DNA of 62,000 nt. Source: Chrysomallon squamiferum (taxonomy: Eukaryota > Mollusca > Gastropoda > Neomphalida > Peltospiridae). Positions within the stretch are counted from its first letter, which is position 1. Each line of letters begins with the position of its first letter. Under the pieces are notes generated by a model. That model searched no databases. It had not been told where the DNA came from and saw only the letters and a program-made list of their open reading frames with translations. Where the stretch lies: the NCBI GenBank assembly GCA_012295275.1, contig CM022665.1, positions 29,720,457 through 29,782,456 on the forward strand, in the 5' to 3' direction. The translations under genes were made by a program, and so were the position numbers. Positions 27,632 through 42,042 of the stretch are shown piece by piece.

Positions 27632-28553
27632 CTATAAATGAAAAGAATAATTATTGCTTGTAACAGCCAATATTAAAATAAAAAAAATAAAAAAATAAAA
27701 ACATTTTTTTTAATCAGGATTAGCAACTTCAAATAATACAGTTTGGTGTTATAAATCATTTACTTCTGTCATATACTGTCTGTGTTACATTGTTATGTAT
27801 GGATATGAATGTGGATCAATCTGTAGTATAAATGTTATTCTGCTAGTCTGTTACTTAATCAAATTCTTTGTAAATATGTTAAATTAAATAAAATGTATAC
27901 CAAATACTGCAACCAGTCTGCCAAATCATGCATATAATTCATTTTTCACAATGCCTGTCATTAAATGCTGTAATTCAAATAAAATATTCTAATACTGATT
28001 ACAAACACTAAATCTACATGTATAACTATAAGCTGAGTGGGTGCATGATTTTTTTTCATTTTATTTACAGCATTGATTTAAATCAGTTTCAATTTGTAGT
28101 CCAAAGTTCCAATGCACTTTTTTCTAACTTCATAGTTTACATAAACTGAGAACTAAGTGAAACAAGGCAAAAATCATGAAAATAACATTCTGTCAGAGAT
28201 TCAAGATTGTTCTTTTAATTTTAATAAATAACCGAAACAACAGTATTGCTAATGTTCCAACATAAGTCATAAAATTATATTTTATATAGCAGTATATATT
28301 ATATTTATATCATTAACAAGTTAGTGTTAAAGATTCAAGGGGCTGAATCAGTTTGAACTTGTAAAATACATACATGTTGAAAACAACAGTTGATGATGTA
28401 TTCTAACGGCTTTGATAGTCTACAATTTGAACTTGAACTTGTTTCTATCTCAGAGATAGAAGAGAGAATAACAGTTAATCCCAAACAAAATATGACAGTT
28501 ATTACCGACTTTTCAACAGTTTATTCCACATGCAAAAAATTATAAGCAGTTAT

Positions 28554-28564
28554 ATTGTGCCACG
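28554..28564 (+). promoter_or_regulatory. ERSE-II-like element
   Basis: ATTGTGCCACG differs at one base from the vertebrate ER stress response element II consensus ATTGGNCCACG. It lies 20 bases beyond the donor of the candidate SEL1L first exon. SEL1L is a known target of the unfolded protein response in other animals. The match is short and may be chance. Confidence 0.3.
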
Positions 28565-28583
28565 TAAGATTAGAGTAACAAAC

Positions 28584-28660
28584 CTTTTCGACACATCGGC
28601 CATTTTGGGTCATAACGGGTCACTATTTACGTTCACTTATTTTATTGGGTAGACGTGTTT
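28584..28660 (-). other. SEL1L: Candidate SEL1L first exon (untranslated) with short uORF
   Basis: On the minus strand AAAATGGCC (ATG at 28603-28601) is followed by six codons and the donor AAAAG|GTTTGT, with the exon ending at 28584. Spliced to the acceptor at 27631 it gives MADVSKRTE-stop, a nine-residue upstream ORF ending ahead of the main ATG. The block is richer in CpG than its surroundings. CCAAT boxes flank it, ATTGG at 28644-28648 and CCAAT at 28669-28673. The left boundary (28660) is arbitrary because no transcription start is visible. It could also be an unrelated exon. Confidence 0.45.
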
Positions 28661-29035
28661 TCGATTAACCAATCACAATGCAGTCCTTTTAATTTTTATT
28701 CAAGGGAAGTAATCTATATAATAGTATTCGCACAGTAATTATCTTCTCCTAACATTAACGTTCATGTAACGATAAAATTTAATATAATTGCTATAAAATT
28801 GCTATTAGAAAAGTAAGATGATGATAATTATGGTGATGATGAAAATAATAATAATAATGATAATGTACTAAAAAGAATAAATTATAAATATCAGATTCTG
28901 GAGAAAACTCATCCCAATTTTTAAATTTAATTTTTTTTTTTTTTTTTAATACATAGCCGTCGTATGTAATGTATGTTCAGATGCACATACTGTGGGAGAG
29001 TCAGTGGGTTAAATTATAATTAAATTTGTTTGTGT

Positions 29036-29073
<38 letters not shown>

Positions 29074-29400
29074 TCGTTTATTAGCGGATTATTGCTTAGA
29101 GCGGTAAATGCAAAAAATATGTTAAACATAATTAATATGAAAAATATTTGGAAGCTTTCTATTTTTTCAAGCATTATAAATATATTTATTTCGTAAAATC
29201 CAACAGCATACATACATATATACATACGTATGTATGTATTCTCTTGGAATTTACGAAATATTTCATGTACTGATAAGGTAAATATTGGTAACAATAGCTG
29301 AAGATAACGACACAAACTTACATAAAGACATGCTCGTCATGCCTGGCAGCATTTCAGAAATAATAAAAATTAATTATTTTATTTGTGATATACTTATTGA

Positions 29401-29501
<101 letters not shown>

Positions 29502-31724
29502 ACTGTTTGCATTTTGATTTTCTTGTTTCTGTAGTCTTTTATTCGTATACTGACTGCATATATATATAAACACACATAGACACACACACATACATACACA
29601 CATATCAATAGTGTGTGCATATAATTTTGTATTAGTCTGATTTCTGTGATTTGTTGGGTGCTTTTCTTTCATGAATAATTACGAATATATTTTATATATG
29701 TAGATTTATGTATTAATTCATAAATTATTTATAAATGAATGAATCATATGAAGCTATGTGCTTGGACTATTACCGAATTATCTGGTATCTTACAGAGGAA
29801 AAAATGGAACAGTTTATTTTTAATTCTCACTACAGTTTATATCATATTATTTTTGTGTGTTTGTTTTTATTATTTTGTTTTTGTCTTTTTTCTCTGTTTT
29901 CTCTGGGTTTTTTTTTAATTTTTTATTATTAAATCAAAACAAAAACGTCTCCAATCTGCTCCATTTCTGTGATGGTAAAGTAACTCATTCATTGTGGTTT
30001 CAAACGTCATTGACATAATTTTTCTTAATGTATGAAAAACGGTATTTTAGAGTCAGTTAGCTTAGGCATATTGATTTCTTTGTTAACTTAATACATTAAC
30101 GATCTATTTCAGCTGTAATATTGAATCCCGATGGTAATAAAAATGTAAGCATTGTTTCCAGAATCATTAATAGGAAGTTATTAAAATAATGTCAATTATC
30201 ACTGGCTTTAATGTGCAGCGGTCAGATGTCGAGAACAATGGATCGTGCTATCTCGAGTGCAGATACTGCTTTGCACGTCATTATCCTCATCTCTTTGAGT
30301 ATTTCCCTGTTTACCAGAACATAAGAAATGTCCAGTTTATCCGAAAAAGATTTGTATGTACTCGTTTGTTCTATCTAAATTTATGCTCAGCAATAAATTA
30401 CAGCACATATATTTTAAAAATATCTTTTAAAAAGCATTTTTCTGTACAGTTGTATTGTTTTTACGAATATTTCTTTAAGTTTCCATTTCATACCACTTAA
30501 TTACGTGCTGAATATTTTCTGTCTCTAGATTTAGCTGAACAGTAAGATTTTAAACAAGCTTAATTTATATGTAAATATAAAAAAACTGTTGCAAAAACTG
30601 CTTTCCTTAATTAGCTTCCTTTTGTTCTGTATAAAATTTATGTGGAATAATCCATATCTTGATTCATCTCAGAGATAAATGGAATTTAAATTACTCATTA
30701 AAAGCTCATTACAAAACATTTTAACGAACAGTAAACAACATTATTCACAACTGTTTCTTTATATAACTAGCCTCCAGTTTATACCTTATAATTATATGTG
30801 GAATAATTTAACCGATAAATTAACTAAAGATTTAAATGAAACTTAGTGACAAGTGAATATTTTCTCTAAATTTTTTTTTTTTTTTTTTTTAACAATATTT
30901 TGCTAATACCATTTCTTAAATATTCCTTTGTAAATCTATTTCTATCTGAAGCTATATAGTAGAACAACTGGTAATAGTTCACACACTTACAGTAGTAGAA
31001 AGAATGGCAGTTATATCAGGCTCACTTTACTAAATAAATAACACGAAATTCTTGTTTGTGCAATTAAATTATGTTTTTTAATTATTTATAATTAACATAT
31101 AAGTAACATTACTTACATATACATAGTATATACACACACACATATATAATACATATGACTCCTGTTTTGCAATCTAAATATCTCAGTTTACAGAATGAAT
31201 ATTACAAAATTTGCAAATGCACAAAATGTTTTGCATTCCAAAGAATGAAATGCATACAAGATGTTAAAAATAACTAACACAAAACTGAGTTGTTAAGTAA
31301 CAGACTACATCTGTAAATACACCGAAAAGGTGATAATGCATATAAGAATACATAATAAATATATGTAATTAGTGACAGCCTAAAATAGGTGTAATAAAAT
31401 GTACATGAAAACAGTTTTAACAGAGACAGATATATACAATTTTACTATCATCTATATAAAGTTATATACAAATACACACAAGCAAGTGACAAATTTATAA
31501 AAAGGTTTAAATAGTATTTTCATAAATGTACACTACATTGATACAATCAAATACACTTGTTTCCTTGTTGCTTAACTTTTACAACAATCGACTAGAGATT
31601 TTATATATATAAACGTAATAATAATAATAATAATAATAACCCTATTTATATATTTTCTTTCACTTATTAATCATATTTTCTTTATATAAGAGCGTGTGTG
31701 TTTACACTCGCTCCCTCTCTCTAT

Positions 31725-31767
31725 ATATACATATATACATACATACGTACATATATATATATATATG

Positions 31768-31799
<32 letters not shown>

Positions 31800-31875
31800 C
31801 ATACATACATACTTACATACATACATATCTATCTACATACATACATATGTAAGTATATATATATATATATACATA
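31725..31875. repeat. Mixed TA / TACA / TATG array
   Basis: Alternating (TA)n and (CATA)n blocks with internal inverted symmetry. The overlapping Tyr/Ile/His ORFs are compositional. Confidence 0.85.
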
Positions 31876-31998
31876 CACACACGCAATCACTGTCCGAGGT
31901 CCCATGATTAACAAATGTTTTCTTCTAACTTTTCTATAAACTAATCAAACGTATTCCACAACATTACTCTCAAATTAGACGAACAAGATAACTGGATT

Positions 31999-32057
31999 AT
32001 ATACTGTATTATATTATATTATATTATATTATATTATATTATATTATATTATATTAT
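31999..32057. repeat. (TTATA)n pentanucleotide array
   Basis: About eleven nearly perfect pentanucleotide units. Confidence 0.9.
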
Positions 32058-32769
32058 AATTGGGTTTTGTAGGTAGTAAAAGGTCAATCTTATTTCAATA
32101 AACCAACTATCATATTATGTTCATTATAAAAACGTTAACATTATTTTTTTTCTGAAGCCACGATACTGATTTCACAATTAATGTTTTCCTTACATTAATG
32201 TTCTAACAAAAGAATGGCCATCTTCCACTGCATTTGCCTTTTCTTTTTTGTTCTTTTTTCAATGCTCTTTCTTGTGTTACTGATAACATATCAGCCTTCA
32301 TGTTTCTTAATTAGCATCTTTGCGAGATAGATTAGTTTTCCAGATATCAACGTGGGCGAATATTTATTTTTGACATTTTACATATATTTTACTCAGACCT
32401 TTTGCAAGCTTAGTGACGTTTATGTTCATATAAAATAATAATAATAATACTTCCTGTCTCAGTTTTCATAAATTAAAACCAAAGAGAGGTAAAGAGAACG
32501 AAAAATATTCTTTTAAATACTGTAATAATAATAATAATATACTTGTATTTAGAAGTTCAAAAGTTGGTTCTATTATATGTATTATATAATCACCACAATG
32601 TGTTTACATTCAGAATTAAACAAACGTCGAAGAGAGTGTGATTTCAACATGTCTAGCTGGAATTAACGAAAATGTTGCAGGTTTGCAAAAACACTGTATA
32701 ATGAAAGAAAGAACATTTCAACATTGTACAGTCACCAAATACCATATGTATATCAAATGCTTTTTAAAA

Positions 32770-32865
32770 AAAAGATTCCATGCCTGTTTAATGATTCCTT
32801 CTTTGAAAAGATTCCATGCCTGTCTAATAATTTCTTTCTTGAAAAGGTTACATGAATACCTGTCT
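32770..32865 (+). repeat. 36-bp tandem repeat, about 2.6 copies
   Basis: Copies begin with AAAAGATTCCATGCCTG or a variant at 32770, 32806 and 32842, exactly 36 bases apart. The period is a multiple of three, so an overlapping short + strand ORF (32638-32937) shows a 12-residue repeat; that ORF has no other sign of being real. Confidence 0.75.
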
Positions 32866-33630
32866 GTAGATATTAACAAATATCTCTTCGTTTTCGCACT
32901 CTGCTTTTCCCAGATCCATTCAGTGAATAAAATATAAATGCGAAGTTTGTTTTCTGAAGAAGTTTGCTATTCACAGTTACTGATGATCAATGTCTTTTCT
33001 CGTTGATCAGTTAGTTTGTTGTTCTTATGGGTTTTTTTTTTCTTTTTTTGAAGGGTTTTCTTTCGAATTTTTCTGCTTTTTTCTTTCATTTTTTCTTTAT
33101 TTTCTGATGACCAAAATAAATATTCCTTTCAGAACGACAGTCTAGTATTTTAGACATGATGAAGAAAATCCATTTTTAGCTGGACTGGATAACCACGTAA
33201 ATATTAATGGTACCTTAATGAAGATTCAGACGTTTATATAATAGACTTCCATCTTTCACGGTGCATTAATATTAATCTTCAGTAAAGGTCTAGATTACCT
33301 GAAAACGTTATATGCTGTGTAATTCCCTAGACATGCTGATAGCTACTAATATGTCTTATGATAACATTTTAGTAATAAATAGTCAGTCTGCACGTTTTTA
33401 AACTGTTCTCATTGGAACTTTGACAGTTATTGTTTCTATTACAGATATATATCTAGTCTATTCATCAAAGGAATTGCTGGAACTTAATGTGTTTTTTTTA
33501 CTGTTAATACAGTTCGCAGTATTTCTCTGTTATATGACAACAGGCTGGAGAAGAGAACATTTAGAATGCATTACTCTTCAGAATAATCAGGAGATGGAAC
33601 GTTATAGTAATACGGTTGCATGTTAACATT

Positions 33631-34565
33631 TTAGTTTCTCACTGCTACACTAAGCGAAGCTACTTTTTCGCCATCTTCTGACATGTACGTAACATCTGTG
33701 AGTGTGTTGATTCCTGAATCCAGACTTCCAACAGAAATGTGAGAGTAGGACGACTCAGTCTCCTCCACTTTGTTTGTCTCACACAGCGCAGGGCTGGATT
33801 TGTTCAGTCGCTTCTTTTCTTTCAGTGATGCCTGTTTGGCCTTGGGCTTTTTCGTAGATGACGATCGACAGACTCTTTTGTTAACGACAACCTTCTTCCT
33901 AGAGTTCTTCGAAGAAGAAGAACTATCTCGGTCCTTGGGGACGTCGCTGAGTGCCAAAGTCGCTAAAGAACAGTTGACGCCAACAGAAAAGTGGGCGCAG
34001 TCTCTCTTTTCTGGGTGGGACATGCTCTCTAACTCGCAGTCAGACGACATGCTGTCGAAAGAATTTTTAACAGAAGCGGTTCCATCAGCCGAAGAGTTGC
34101 TGCTTTGGTGTTTGAGTTTCGTTCTGCGCGCGACGTGACTTCTGTTTGTCTGAGTGAAGTCGGCTGTCACGGTTCTGTCTTCTGTCTGAGTGACGCGGGA
34201 ACAGGTGGTGACGCGCGGCAAAGAAACTGTTGACGATCTGGCTAACGACGTCGCTAACTTCGCAACACGATAAAAACGATCTCTTCTAAGGAAATCTAGG
34301 TCGTCTCGTTCGTAGCCGTATTCTTTTAACCACTGAAAAGCGGTTTTTCCGTGAGTCCTGTCTTTTTTGCTTTGCATCGCTTTGCCCTGTTCAACCAACA
34401 GTCTGGCACACTGGATGTTACCTGCTTTAGCGGCCGCGAGTAGTGCAGTGTCTCCACGATTATTCGTGTGGTCAACTTTCAACCCAAGTCTTCGAAAGTT
34501 CTTCAGTAGCATTTCCATAGCAATATCGTTTCCCTCCGCACCACAGTAAATTAGAGCAGTGTTTC
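33631..34565 (-). CDS. ANKRD63: ANKRD63-like terminal coding exon
   Basis: The acceptor TTTAG at 34566 is preceded by a T run of about 29 acting as polypyrimidine tract. The exon encodes ankyrin repeats 3 and 4 and the whole Ser/Lys-rich tail, ending SLSVAVRN-stop. It is clearly richer in G+C than its surroundings, as expected for real coding sequence. Confidence 0.9.
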
Positions 34566-34571
34566 CTAAAG

Positions 34572-34602
<31 letters not shown>

Positions 34603-36699
34603 AAAATATTATTCTAGATTTTTTTATTTAAAAAAAACAAACACACCTTTATCGAATTACTAGAAAGCTAATACAGTAGAAAACTAATGCAATATGATGC
34701 TGTTAAATCACGGTTTCACTATACATGCGTCAAAATCAATGTACATGGAGGCTTTTTATCTCAAATACGCTATGATTTATACTTGTATTTTAAAATTATA
34801 CATTATTTCGGTTCACATTTTTATCTAAAATATTATTATCTTAGAGGTCATTAAATTCCGTTATAGTTATTTTCTCATCAGTACATGTTAGAAATGTATA
34901 TATATATAAAAAAAAAGTTAAAAAAATAAAGTAAAAATCGATCTAAAGAGCTGTCGTTCTTCCTTGATGTTGTCAAAGTAAAGATTTTTTATTTTCTTTA
35001 AGGACTAAGGAAAAGCCAGGGTTAGTTTTAAGATGATCCTTTGAAGGAACTGTAATTGAAATATAATGACTTAGGTCTTCTTATATATATATATTTTTTT
35101 TTTTTTTTTATTCTTCTTTAGTTTTTAGCTTAAATATATGGGTTCTTTTAGGTGTGTCAAATGCTGAGTGTATATGTGTATGTGCATGTATGTAAGAGGA
35201 TGTATGTATGTTTGGTGTGGGTGACTGCGTATGGTGTATATATTTATGTATCTATGCATGTAAGTATGTGTGGTGTGCGTGTTTGTGTGTATATATTATT
35301 ATTAAAGTTATTTTATTATTTCATGAATATATAATTATGTCTTTAACTGAAAAGTACTGGTATTTTCTTAACGTAAGTTCCTGTTTTTTACATTCAGATC
35401 TAGAAGCTGTACGGAGCGGACCGTTTCACTCTAATTTTGCCGATTGATATACTTTACTTTACAATGAACTCATTTCATCTGATAAATTATATTTTCACCA
35501 AATGATGGCGCCGTTCTTTTCTATGAGATACTGAAATCAATCCTCGTTTGAAATGGATATATTCAAAATGTATTTTTGATTGTTTGTTTCTTTTTTATGA
35601 ATTGAACTGGATGGGGACAAAATGAGAAGGAAATATGGACAGTTTCGACGATTAACTACTTAATATGTTTTGTATCGATTTCGAAAGCTTTATTGCCTTT
35701 TCCAATTTCAACAAAAACAAAACTTTTTAAAACAAATTTTTTAATCTAAGCTGGAATGATACACTGGACGAAAATCATTGAACGAAAATTAATTCGCCAT
35801 TTTGGTATTGGTTACAAATGTAATATTAACACCCGATATTTAAACTAATCATTATTTAAATTGGTTAATACGGTAAAAGAACACGGAGCTGGTAACTCCA
35901 TTTAAAACGACGTCTGCAATGCAATTACTCCGATATGGGCATTAGTTCCAGCAACATTCGACATAGACGTTTGCGACTTAAATCTTGTTTTCGGGCAATG
36001 TTTTTAATCAGGCCTGGACCCCTCATCTATTAAAAGCGACATGCTGACAAACGTGTGGACTTTAACGTCATTATTCTTGTCTAAGAATCGTATTTTTCAC
36101 ATAAAAGATTATTTGCGTTTTCACGTATTGCACGTATATTGATTTACTGTCGGCTACGTACGTCACCGAGAGAAAGGTAACATGGTATATTTAATGGGCA
36201 GCGACATATTCTAATTTACGGAGATAAATTGATGTAAATTTTAGTTTTTCACTAGGCAGAGGATTTATCAACGCCGTGTTAATATATTACCTATGGCGTT
36301 TAAAAGCTTTAGCAAAATCTATGTAACAAAGGCGATTCAGCACAATTAATATTAATAAAGATTCGCATCATTACAAGCTATGTAGACAGGATAATTGAAT
36401 GCAGTCACTGAAAGAAAATCTCGTTTGTTTTGTGACATACGAAGCAAAAGGCATTCATTTAGAATGATTGCATCAAAAGGCTTTTCACCGTCATATCCGG
36501 CGATTAACGAGTGACCTTTGTAACAAAGATCTTCAGAAACGGAAATTATTTCTCTAATTTTTGTTCTCCGATAACAATAAAGAGAGATTTTGAAATTTTA
36601 TGTATAGCAGGCTGTAAACCATCCGAGACTAAAATTCAATGCGGATGTTACTGAAAAGTAAATCTGCTCAGTCAGCGTTGCTGCAAGAACTCTCAAGAT

Positions 36700-36733
<34 letters not shown>

Positions 36734-36991
36734 ATGATGATGATGGTGATAATAATAATAACAATTAAAAAAACTTAATAGAAATGATAATAAACTAAAA
36801 AATATATAAATAAAAACAAGACAATTCAAGACAAGAGAAAAAATAAAAATGTATAATCCTAATAAAACTCCACAACGACAAATATATGATAGAGTAGCCT
36901 TTCAGACATGTTATAACAAACGTAAACTCATTTCTAAACTAATAATATTACTAATCATACTAAAAACAACAACAACAACAACAACAACAAC

Positions 36992-37030
<39 letters not shown>

Positions 37031-38175
37031 TTTATTATTATTATTATTTTAATAACATCCAAATCGGTTTCTCTCTGCTGTATGAGTAAACAACTTTACC
37101 GCTGTTATCAATGGCGTCTGGATTGATATCTGGGTGGTGGATGAGGATGCGGACAACGTCGTTCAAACGACTCTGACAAGCGAAACTGAGAACTGTACGA
37201 CCCGTTGAGTCAGGGAGGTTGACGTCGGCGCCCCAGGTGAGCAGTGTTTTGAGCATTTGACATCTTACAGCTTCTTCCTGAAATACAGTCAAATCAAATA
37301 CTTGTAAGTCAGTGCAGAATATCATTTGTGTATTTTCTCAAAGAATTATTAGTTATTTAATAGTTTATTTATGTATCTGTCTGCCTGTCTGTATGCTATC
37401 CATCTATTCATTCATCCACCCATCTATCTATACTACTATCCATCCATCTGTCCGTCGATCTATTTATCTATCTGTCTACCTATCTATTATCTATGTAATT
37501 TATTTATTTACCTCTCTCAGTAAGCCATCTATATAACTCCCTATTTCTCTAATCCATAGATCTATTTGTCTATCCAGTTTGTCTCTCTATACCAATCCGT
37601 GATTAATAGCTCGGCGTATAAGCAGTATGTATTGAAAATAAACCAGCGAGAAAATGGGAATCTAAATTTTAATTTGATTTTAATTTTACTTTTGAAGGAT
37701 TATCTAACGCAAAATACCATTTCGGAAATGAAGAATTTAAGAAATAATTCGGAAATGAAGATTTCGACTTTAATAAAAGTAACATATGACGTGCTTGCAA
37801 AAGATTTTTAAAGTTTTCAATATGAAAAGGTTTCTTTAAAAAAAAAAAAAAAAAAGAACAAAAAAAAGCCCAAAGTACATTGATTTTGACACTGCGTTGA
37901 CGTAGTTCCTACGTGTTCTTTAGTTGTCGGTCAAAATGATTACCGAGACAGGCTTCCTGATCCAAAATGAAGCACTCCAACAGTTTCATTCACAGTGGTT
38001 TTAGAGTATTTTTAATCAAACGTGGAGCTCAGTGACAACAGATTAATTCTTTTATGTAAAAACGAAATTCAGTGATATCGATCTGTTTATAATTTTGCCT
38101 CATATCTCGTCCAACTGTACTTCGCACAGCGTTTTAAAATAAAAATTAAAATGTTTACGCATAAAGTCACTTTGC

Positions 38176-38214
<39 letters not shown>

Positions 38215-38555
38215 TTATTCAGCAGAATCTTGCTTGGTGGTTAGAGCGCTGGTCTGGGTCGTGGTGGATTGTAGCATTGGCTTGTTAGAGATATCACTGG
38301 ACAAATAGCCGATGGTGTCAACCCTTGTTCCATAAGTGTTTTATCCAAGATTGTTGAATGTTTTTTCAAGCCTACGAGAAGGTTCATTTAAAATATCCGT
38401 TGCTGCTAATGTTTAAGAATACGTTGCAATGATGACAACAGGTTTTTTCCTTCAGAGCAAGGTAAACAAACACACAAATAAAAATTAGTATGCTGAGATA
38501 TCGCTAAGAATTCATACATTTATATATTTGTTTTTGTTAATATCAGTAATTTTTA

Positions 38556-38601
<46 letters not shown>

Positions 38602-39247
38602 TGACAGTTTTGTTAATTTATGTGTCATAATCTTGGTATTAATTTAAACAAACTTGAAAGTATAAGAACGTTAACAATTATAAAACCTCATGGTAAAATA
38701 TAATTCAATATATGTATTGATACTGATATAATTACTGTTGTTGCTGTGATTGTGTTTGTTAAATTTCTTCTTCTTTCTTAATTACTGTTATTATAATTAT
38801 TATTATTATCATTGCTGCTGCTGCTGCTGTTGTGTTGTTTCTCTTTGTCGAGTTATTATTAAGAGGAAGGGAAAAAATCATTACCATCTAGTACTTGAAA
38901 ATCACTACATCAAAAATAAAGCAGATGCTGTCAAAACCATTTTCAAATAGTTTTCCTTTTAATTAACATTAAAAGTGGGCGAAGAACAGCTGTGCTTAAC
39001 TTTATTTTTAATATCTGCAGTTTGAAATATGCTAACGTTTCTAAAACTGCTAAATAAAATTAGAATATCGATTAATATTTGTTCCGTTCCGTTTATAATA
39101 TAATCTGTTGCTGATACAATAATCAACGGGATGAGAAAGAAACTGAGAGACAAACACACAGATAGACAGACAGACAAAGACAGAGAGAGATACGGTATTT
39201 CTGTTTTTTACTGATATTAAACTATAAAATTAGATTACATCTCTCTC

Positions 39248-39329
<82 letters not shown>

Positions 39330-41361
39330 AAGTCATCTTGTAATCAACGAAAATCAATAAACAAATTTGTCAAGTTAGAATACTAGTTAACGTAAACAAT
39401 TGCCTGGGATTTTCTCATTATGTTTTCCCGATATTCTAAGCAATCAGATTTAATATACAGCATTAAGTGTCGACTAATTCAGCCCATCTTTGATTTCTGT
39501 GTAATTTACTACAATTAGGTCAAACGTACAGACAGACCATACAAAAAGAAAATCAATTTAATTTTCAGTTTTTCTAACGGAGTATTCGGAATTGTATAAA
39601 ATGTGATTTCACTTTACGCTTAATAACTCAACGAATGTGACAGTTTAATGATTTAGATGACGCTGTAAAAAGAACTAAATCTTTCACTTGATATCCAGAT
39701 TTGGATAAGATCTCCATAAATCCTTTTGATTAAAAAGATTTAATCTTTCTTATAACAATAAGCCGTGTTTTCTGGACTTATACCAATTACTGCATTGTTT
39801 TCAGCGGAACAAAAAGTGGCTCAAAATCAGTTTTGTTGTATTTGTGTAAAATGAAAAGTTAAACATGTTCAGAAAAAATATAAAAAATCGTTTTAGAAAG
39901 AAAAAAAAGTGTTCGGGATATTTGGTGCTTTCGTGCTTTCTATAAATGTTTTTATCTTTGCATGGAGCAGTTTCAATTACATTTTATGCTCGCTTTTGCC
40001 ATTCGTTAGCTGAAATATTGCTTTTTGCTCATCTGTTTATTGAACCAAAATTCACAAAAGAGAAACACACACACAAACACACATACATACAAACTCACAT
40101 ACACATATACATTACACACAAAAACAAACGCACTCGCAAAAACTGTAGAGGAGAGCACAGAGACTGATGTAACACACATAAACTCTTTTAATTAATTATT
40201 TGCATGTAGATTGTATAAGCACGCACATGCACACGATCCACATGAATATATAAGTAGGCTTACGCTTTTGATACATCTAAGAGATCGCTGTCGATGGTGA
40301 TCGATGTCAGTGATAATCGCATTTTAATTGGTAAAGAACTGTTCAAATGAGCTTGCCATGGGTCATGACTCTGAGAATCTGCCCGAGACAGGTGGGAACC
40401 GCTTTCACTCTGCCTCTCCTATCGCATTCATTACCCGACTATTACAGCATAACAGAAAATCCGCTTTTCATACTGGCTAAGCTGGGCCAAACCATTAGTG
40501 ACTTTTTGCAATAACACCCTTCAACTTTCGTCTTCTGGCGCCGCTGTTATCTTTAATACACATGCTAAAGCTCGTCATATAATTTTAATAATAACATGGC
40601 TGAGATAATATACGGGCAATCTGTTTATATTAAATGTATAACTACGTTTGTATGGTTATGTGCAGTCAGAGGAACGGCAAATAGCAAAGATTCTTTGGTG
40701 ATGTACATTAAACGAGCAACATACGGAATCGTTTATCTCGATATAATGGTCGGTTGACCGTTTTGAAGAAATTGATGATAACGATAGTAATCATAAAGAT
40801 ATAGTTTATTAACGTACAACCCATAATTCATCAAAGATGAGACAAATAACTGGTTAGTGGGTGGTAACATTATTTGTTATTGTGAGCATTTGCTGTGTTA
40901 GGGTGATCAAGAATAATATGAACAAAAAGCAGATTAATAAAATAAATAAATACAAATATACAGCAACAGATGATTAATAGATGAAAAAGAATAGCCAGGA
41001 CGCCCCAGAAAATGATATTGATTAGCAATTTTTATCTTTTCTTTTGCTAATTTCTTTAATACTGACATAAAGATTTTTGTATAAATTTGATTTAAAATAA
41101 AATAATAGCACCGAGGATGTCTAAATATCTTGAAATACAATTTTTCTTCATTCGTGTGTTGAGAGAGGCGACACAAGAAAACCGATGTACATCGCGTGTC
41201 TTCACTTGGAAACTTTACGAAGGGAAATGACCAGAGGAAGAGCAGCTGCACGTTGGAGGGATGAGTACTTGAAAGGAACCTTCTAGTACAGACAGTGCAA
41301 CACAGTCAGATGTACAAACTACATGTCGCGGATTTCGGGTCACTACAATGAATAATAATAA

Positions 41362-41407
<46 letters not shown>

Positions 41408-41931
41408 CAACAACAATCATAATAAAATAATTAAAACCTATTACAAACTTAATGTGTGTTTATATATATATATATGTATATGTCTGTATATATATATATT
41501 TAAATATATTTGTTTATATATATATATATATATATTTGTTTGTATGTAATGTTTATCTTTTTTTTCTTTTTCATAAAACACAGTAAATAATTCATACAAA
41601 TACATCGGGGAAAGACCTAATAATGTAACAGGACAAGCCCATCGTGAGAATTTATCCTCCTAGGCTATGATTACCCTCTGTCGAAGTAAACAAATATCTT
41701 AACTATACTCAGCCAGACGATCATTATGCTATGTTTAGATATATCCAATCAGGATTATGTGACAGTCGATATATAATTAACGATATGAGACTTGTTACTT
41801 AAATCCGATGTCATTGCCCCAGCTGGCAGTGTGGTAAAGAGTGTAAATTGTTTAATGATTATTCGCACAGTCTCAACCATCTTTGTTCAGTCCTGCTGCT
41901 TCTTCTTGACCTTGCTGTTGTTCGTATTCGC

Positions 41932-42024
<93 letters not shown>

Positions 42025-42042
42025 TTCGTGCTGTCTCTCGAG

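Noticed and set aside
30189-30500. 103-codon + strand ORF
   Set aside because: Composition matches the flanking AT-rich DNA and no family is recognised. The first third looks protein-like, but nothing supports it.
33770-34138. 122-codon + strand ORF opposite the ANKRD63-like terminal exon
   Set aside because: Antisense shadow of a genuine coding exon that has conserved ankyrin repeats on the other strand.
40934-41251. 105-codon minus-strand ORF
   Set aside because: No similarity recognised. It reads through AT-rich intron sequence and ends in a repeat.
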